Position numbers and translations under genes: made by a program. Of a stretch of DNA of 64,000 bases, positions 60,401-64,000 are shown one piece after another. Origin of the DNA: Echinometra lucunter (lineage: Eukaryota; Echinodermata; Echinoidea; Camarodonta; Echinometridae). The number at the start of each line of letters is the position of its first letter. The stretch's first letter is position 1. Under the pieces are notes generated by a model. It ran no database searches. It saw nothing but the letters and a program-made list of their open reading frames with translations, and was not told the origin of the DNA. The stretch covers positions 30,229,763-30,293,762 of the forward strand of contig CM057154.1 of NCBI GenBank assembly GCA_029962745.1, read 5' to 3'.

Positions 60401-63400
60401 TTGAAGTCAGTTGTAGTTTCATAATTTGATATTTGAGAAAATGTTAGTTATGAATCATAGTTGTGAAAGGTGACAGGCTTGTACATGTAATTGTTTGTGT
60501 TATATGGAGGAAATTTACTGTCTTTGGTAAGAGTTCCTAACAATGCATTTCCTGCTCTATTTTTTTCCTATCTTGATTTTTGAGATTTTTAAAGCTGAGT
60601 ATCAATGTCCTTTCTCTTCTGGGAAATATTTATCTTTCAAGATGAGACATCCTTTCAGGCATACTCTGTGAATGAATTGTGTATTTTAGAATGTTGTCTT
60701 GCTTATAATGGGATCATCTGTATCTTGTATTGATATCATTCACAGTGTGGTTTCCTACCAGATTCGTTATGCTGGCAATGTTTCAGATGATACCAAGATC
60801 AAGTTCATGACAGATGGTGTCTTGATGAAAGAGGTTCAGAAGGTATAAATGATTTACATATCATTGCTGGGGTGACAAGACCTTGTATCTTACTGTTTGG
60901 TGAAATTTAGTTCTTTTCAAAATCTTATAGCTAGGAACACTTAAAATGTATTTTCAAACCCTCACATGCCCATCTGCAAATATTAGGCCACCACTGATAA
61001 ACAAAACTAGACCACCTCCATAGGTTGTAACTAAGGAAGCAATGTTTTTTTGGCTGTCCTGAACATTCAACATTTTTGAGATACAAGGTTTTTTCACCCC
61101 AACGACGATATATATCACATGGTACCAACCCTACATGTATGCCTTGTGACATTGCATGAGAAATGTGATCAATTGCAAAAATCTATGATCCAAATTTGAA
61201 GCTAATCTTGCATTTAGTAGTATTGGACAATGAATTATGTGTGAACAAAAATGTAAGTGAATGATGAAACTAGAAATAAAAGTTGTGTGCCAGATTATTT
61301 CAGTAGTAGAAAATTTATCTCAGCAGAGTAATTGGCCGTGAAATATAAAGAAACAAGCTGCCTATGCTTCTTTAGGTAATGCTATTACACATGAAGATTT
61401 TTTTTCTTTCATCTTTCATATATGCTGAGAACCTGACATCAATTTATCCTTTCTGTCCTTTCTTTTCTAGGATTTCTTGCTGACCAAGTATTCTGTTCTC
61501 ATTATTGATGAGGCTCATGAGAGGAGTGTCTATACAGACATTCTGATTGGTTTACTCTCTAGGATTGTACCACTCAGGAAAAAGGTAAGATAGCTCATTG
61601 CTTGCTGTCAGAGTGAAGTTTTGATTATAGCAGCACAGTATTCCATCTAGTAAGGCTATCAGATAACAGTATCTTTGTGAAAAAAACTGACAGCTTTTAG
61701 TACAGGTTAGGTCCACCAAAAATATACAATGGCACTTTTGAAGTACTAGTAGTATTAGTAACAGGACTGATTTGCCATCTTCTGATGGCTCATCATAACT
61801 TCTTGTTATATATCAGATTTATTTGTAATTTCTTCTGATCATATCTCTTATGTTCTCTTTTTCTACTTCTGTTTTATTAAAGCCAGTTCATCCTTTTCTT
61901 TCCATTTTGTGAGATAAATATTTTTAGAAGTATATACACAGTGGTCTTTCATTCTTATCACAAACTTTTTTTTTAAAATACCAGTATGTGTATATTGCTT
62001 TCACAGAAAGGAAATCCACTGAAGCTTGTTATCATGTCAGCAACTCTGAGAGTAGAGGACTTCACAGAGAACAAAAGGCTTTTCAAGATCACCCCACCAG
62101 TCATTAAGGTACAAAGCTTTACATTTTCCTTTTGTTTAGGTTTATTTTATTTCTAGTTATTTTTTGCATAATTTTGTGTCATTTTTTTTTTGGGGGTGGA
62201 GATGGAATGATCATGGCTCTCTCCTGTATCCTGTATTAGGTTTGATTTGACTAAACGGAATTGAATTGCTCATTGTCTTTTTTTGTTTTCTTATCCTCAT
62301 AGGTTGAATCGCGACAGTTTCCTGTGACCATCCATTTTAACAAGCGTACCCCTATAGATGAATATGTCACTGAAGTCTATCGTAAGGTGAGGATTACAAC
62401 ACTAAAAGAAGAATGTCATTATTCCTAATAGTCATAGAGTTTTTAGAAGTGTTATATGTTTCTTTTGTTACATAAATGTCCTTTCTTCTTGATTGATATA
62501 TGACTAATGAATTCTCGCGTTTCTCAAACCTTGCGCCCTCATTCCGTTCAGTTACGACAGTCACTCTAGCGTGAGATGGGTCGACAACGGTACCATTAAA
62601 ACCTTACACAAGTTGCCTTTTTTGCTCCTATTCTAATTGACTACAGACTTCTAACACTCCATATTTTCTGTGGGCTCAACTACTAACTCATTCTTCTTCC
62701 CTATGCTTGGGATCCCTCAATCAGTTAATGAGTTAAATATTTCTTAAATTGGTCGATTCTCACTTGCAGCATGCACTATCTTGAAAACAGTTGTCAACCC
62801 GCGAGTTGGAAAATAGGCCTCTCATGGTATGGATGTTGGTGGTGCATGTATTGTGAAACGCGAGAATTGATAGCATGCCTCATTAGACTGAGAGTGAGCA
62901 GTTTTGAAATTACTGTATTTGTTCTAAAAGAATTAAAACAGATTGGAAAGTGGCATATTTGCATTGGGATAAATGAGTCATAAATAAGTTTAGAAATGAT
63001 TTTACATTTATATCAAATTTATGTAAGCAACAGTCATTTTCCTCTCTTTTCAGGTCTTGAAAATCCACAGGACATTGCCACCTGGGGGCATCCTTGTCTT
63101 TGTTACTGGTCAACATGAGGTCAACACACTTTGCCGTAAATTTAAATCTGTGGGTAAGTGGAACTTTGTCTATTTGAAGAAACACTTGAAATCTTCTGAT
63201 GAGTGACCATTCATTTGTTCATACAGCATTTGCTCTTTCAATGTTTGTTCTAGATATTATATTTGTCAAAGATAGAGGGTTGAGGGTGTAGTCAGGTTTT
63301 ATGCTAGTTTTAGGGCTAGGGTTAGATGGTTAGATGTAGTGTTTGGTCCAAGCCTAAAATTAATAGCACGGGGAGATTGACTGCCAGAACATTTTTGCAT

Positions 63401-64000
63401 GTACCTTTTTTTTTCTGACCAGCTAGAGGATAAAGTAATTTTTGGTGTTTGTTTTTTGTTTTGGGGTTGTATGTTTTTGTTTTTGTTTTATAATCCATTA
63501 ATCCATTAGCAATTTAAAAATGGTTTTGAAATTATTTTATAGGTAAGAGACCTGGTCCTAGGCAGAAAGAGACAGGTACATCAAAAACAGAACCTAATGA
63601 AGACCAGGAACCAGAGGAAGACCAAGAACCAATTCCAGAAGATCTCAAGAAGGAGGAAGAAGAGAAGAAGGCATTTAAGAAATGGAAATTGCCAAAGATC
63701 AGTTTGGACAGGTTAGTAGATCATTGTGTTTTAAGAGCATAAGTAAAGTTCTTGTAAGGCTGAAAAGGGATCTGTAAGTGTAAACTCACTCTTCTTAATG
63801 CTACATGTTTCTGTGTAGTCCCATTTATCCAATCAGTGTCCTGTGCCATGTATTAATTAATGTTGTTCTTATAGTGTCCGTATTTGTCATTGCCAATTTA
63901 AGTTACTCTGCCCAGCCCCATGATGTGGAGAATGATGTCGATGATGAGGCGGACGATGATGATATTGCTGGCAATGATGAGTCAGATGATGAACTTGAGA
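57487..64000 (+). CDS. DHX37: DEAH-box RNA helicase DHX37, 5' half (runs off the window)
   Basis: DHX37 (yeast Dhr1) is the nucleolar DEAH/RHA helicase that dismantles U3 snoRNA-pre-rRNA pairing during 40S assembly. Exons: 57487-57810, 58594-58694, 58921-59317, 59741-59889, 60296-60385, 60746-60842, 61471-61584, 62007-62108, 62303-62386, 63054-63153, 63543-63711 and 63903 to the window end; every junction is GT-AG and phases close (1825 nt, 608 codons). The N terminus [13 protein letters not shown] and NALVLPGK...KILEQKEKK match human DHX37. Motifs: Walker [10 protein letters not shown] at 303-311, Ia TEPRR at 331-335, DEAH at 399-402, SAT at 435-437, and ILVFVTGQ (start of helicase C) at about 499-506. 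Acidic low-complexity stretches occur in exon 3 (Ser run, then Glu run) and in exons 11-12, as in the family. The human protein is about 1157 aa, so roughly half is here. The start is chosen by homology; a GTGTTTCAG acceptor-like site 15 nt upstream hints at an earlier leader exon. Confidence 0.97.
62510..62868. mobile_element. MITE-like element in DHX37 intron 9
   Basis: The ends are inverted: AATTCTCGCGTTTCTC on the left and GTGAAACGCGAGAATT on the right (15 of 16 pair). The 359-bp interior has no coding potential. It sits in the same intron as the acceptor at 63053 and leaves the splice sites intact. The CpG-containing ends stand out from the AT-rich intron. Confidence 0.7.

Overview
This is a eukaryotic window. 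Its genes are split by GT-AG introns, the intergenic DNA is AT-rich, and there are many foldback (MITE-like) elements, tRNA-derived SINE-like repeats, microsatellites and one 500-N assembly gap. The conserved proteins are metazoan. The repeat style (B-box SINEs, foldbacks beginning GCCCCATTTCATAAAAC, TTAA-flanked Kolobok-like elements) best fits an invertebrate deuterostome, most likely a sea urchin or other echinoderm. The species is an inference, not something read from the sequence.

Three protein genes are supported. (1) A plus-strand C2H2 zinc-finger gene: one very large internal exon (27175-29494), a short exon (36700-36775), a terminal exon (about 38401-38578), and a phase-compatible but unproven first coding exon ending at 8483. 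I do not recognise the ortholog. (2) A complete minus-strand Derlin gene (DERL2 type, ER-associated degradation), six coding exons from 53396 down to 50089, 249 aa. (3) The 5' half of DHX37, the DEAH-box RNA helicase of ribosomal small-subunit assembly, plus strand, from 57487 past the window end; twelve exons give about 608 codons. DERL2 and DHX37 are divergent, with start codons 4.1 kb apart.

Layout: 1-8.3 kb is gene-poor with small tandem duplications and foldbacks. 8.3-38.6 kb is the zinc-finger locus. If the first exon is right, its 18.7-kb intron carries a 2.4-kb TIR-bounded element with a 157-bp tandem array, a 0.6-kb purine tract, a 2-kb pyrimidine tract, a Kolobok-like element with a broken THAP domain, and a 551-bp near-perfect palindrome. 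The next intron holds a second 1.4-kb pyrimidine tract. 38.6-49.5 kb is intergenic with MITEs and SINEs. 50-53.4 kb is DERL2, 53.4-57.5 kb is the divergent intergenic region, and 57.5-64 kb is DHX37.

The three genes do not form an evident pathway. DERL2 (ER quality control) and DHX37 (ribosome assembly) are housekeeping genes, and the zinc-finger protein is probably a transcriptional regulator. The most unusual structure is the 157-bp array: six units carry the same perfect AGGTCA-A-AGGTCA direct repeat (a DR1 nuclear-receptor-type element) at exact 157-bp spacing.
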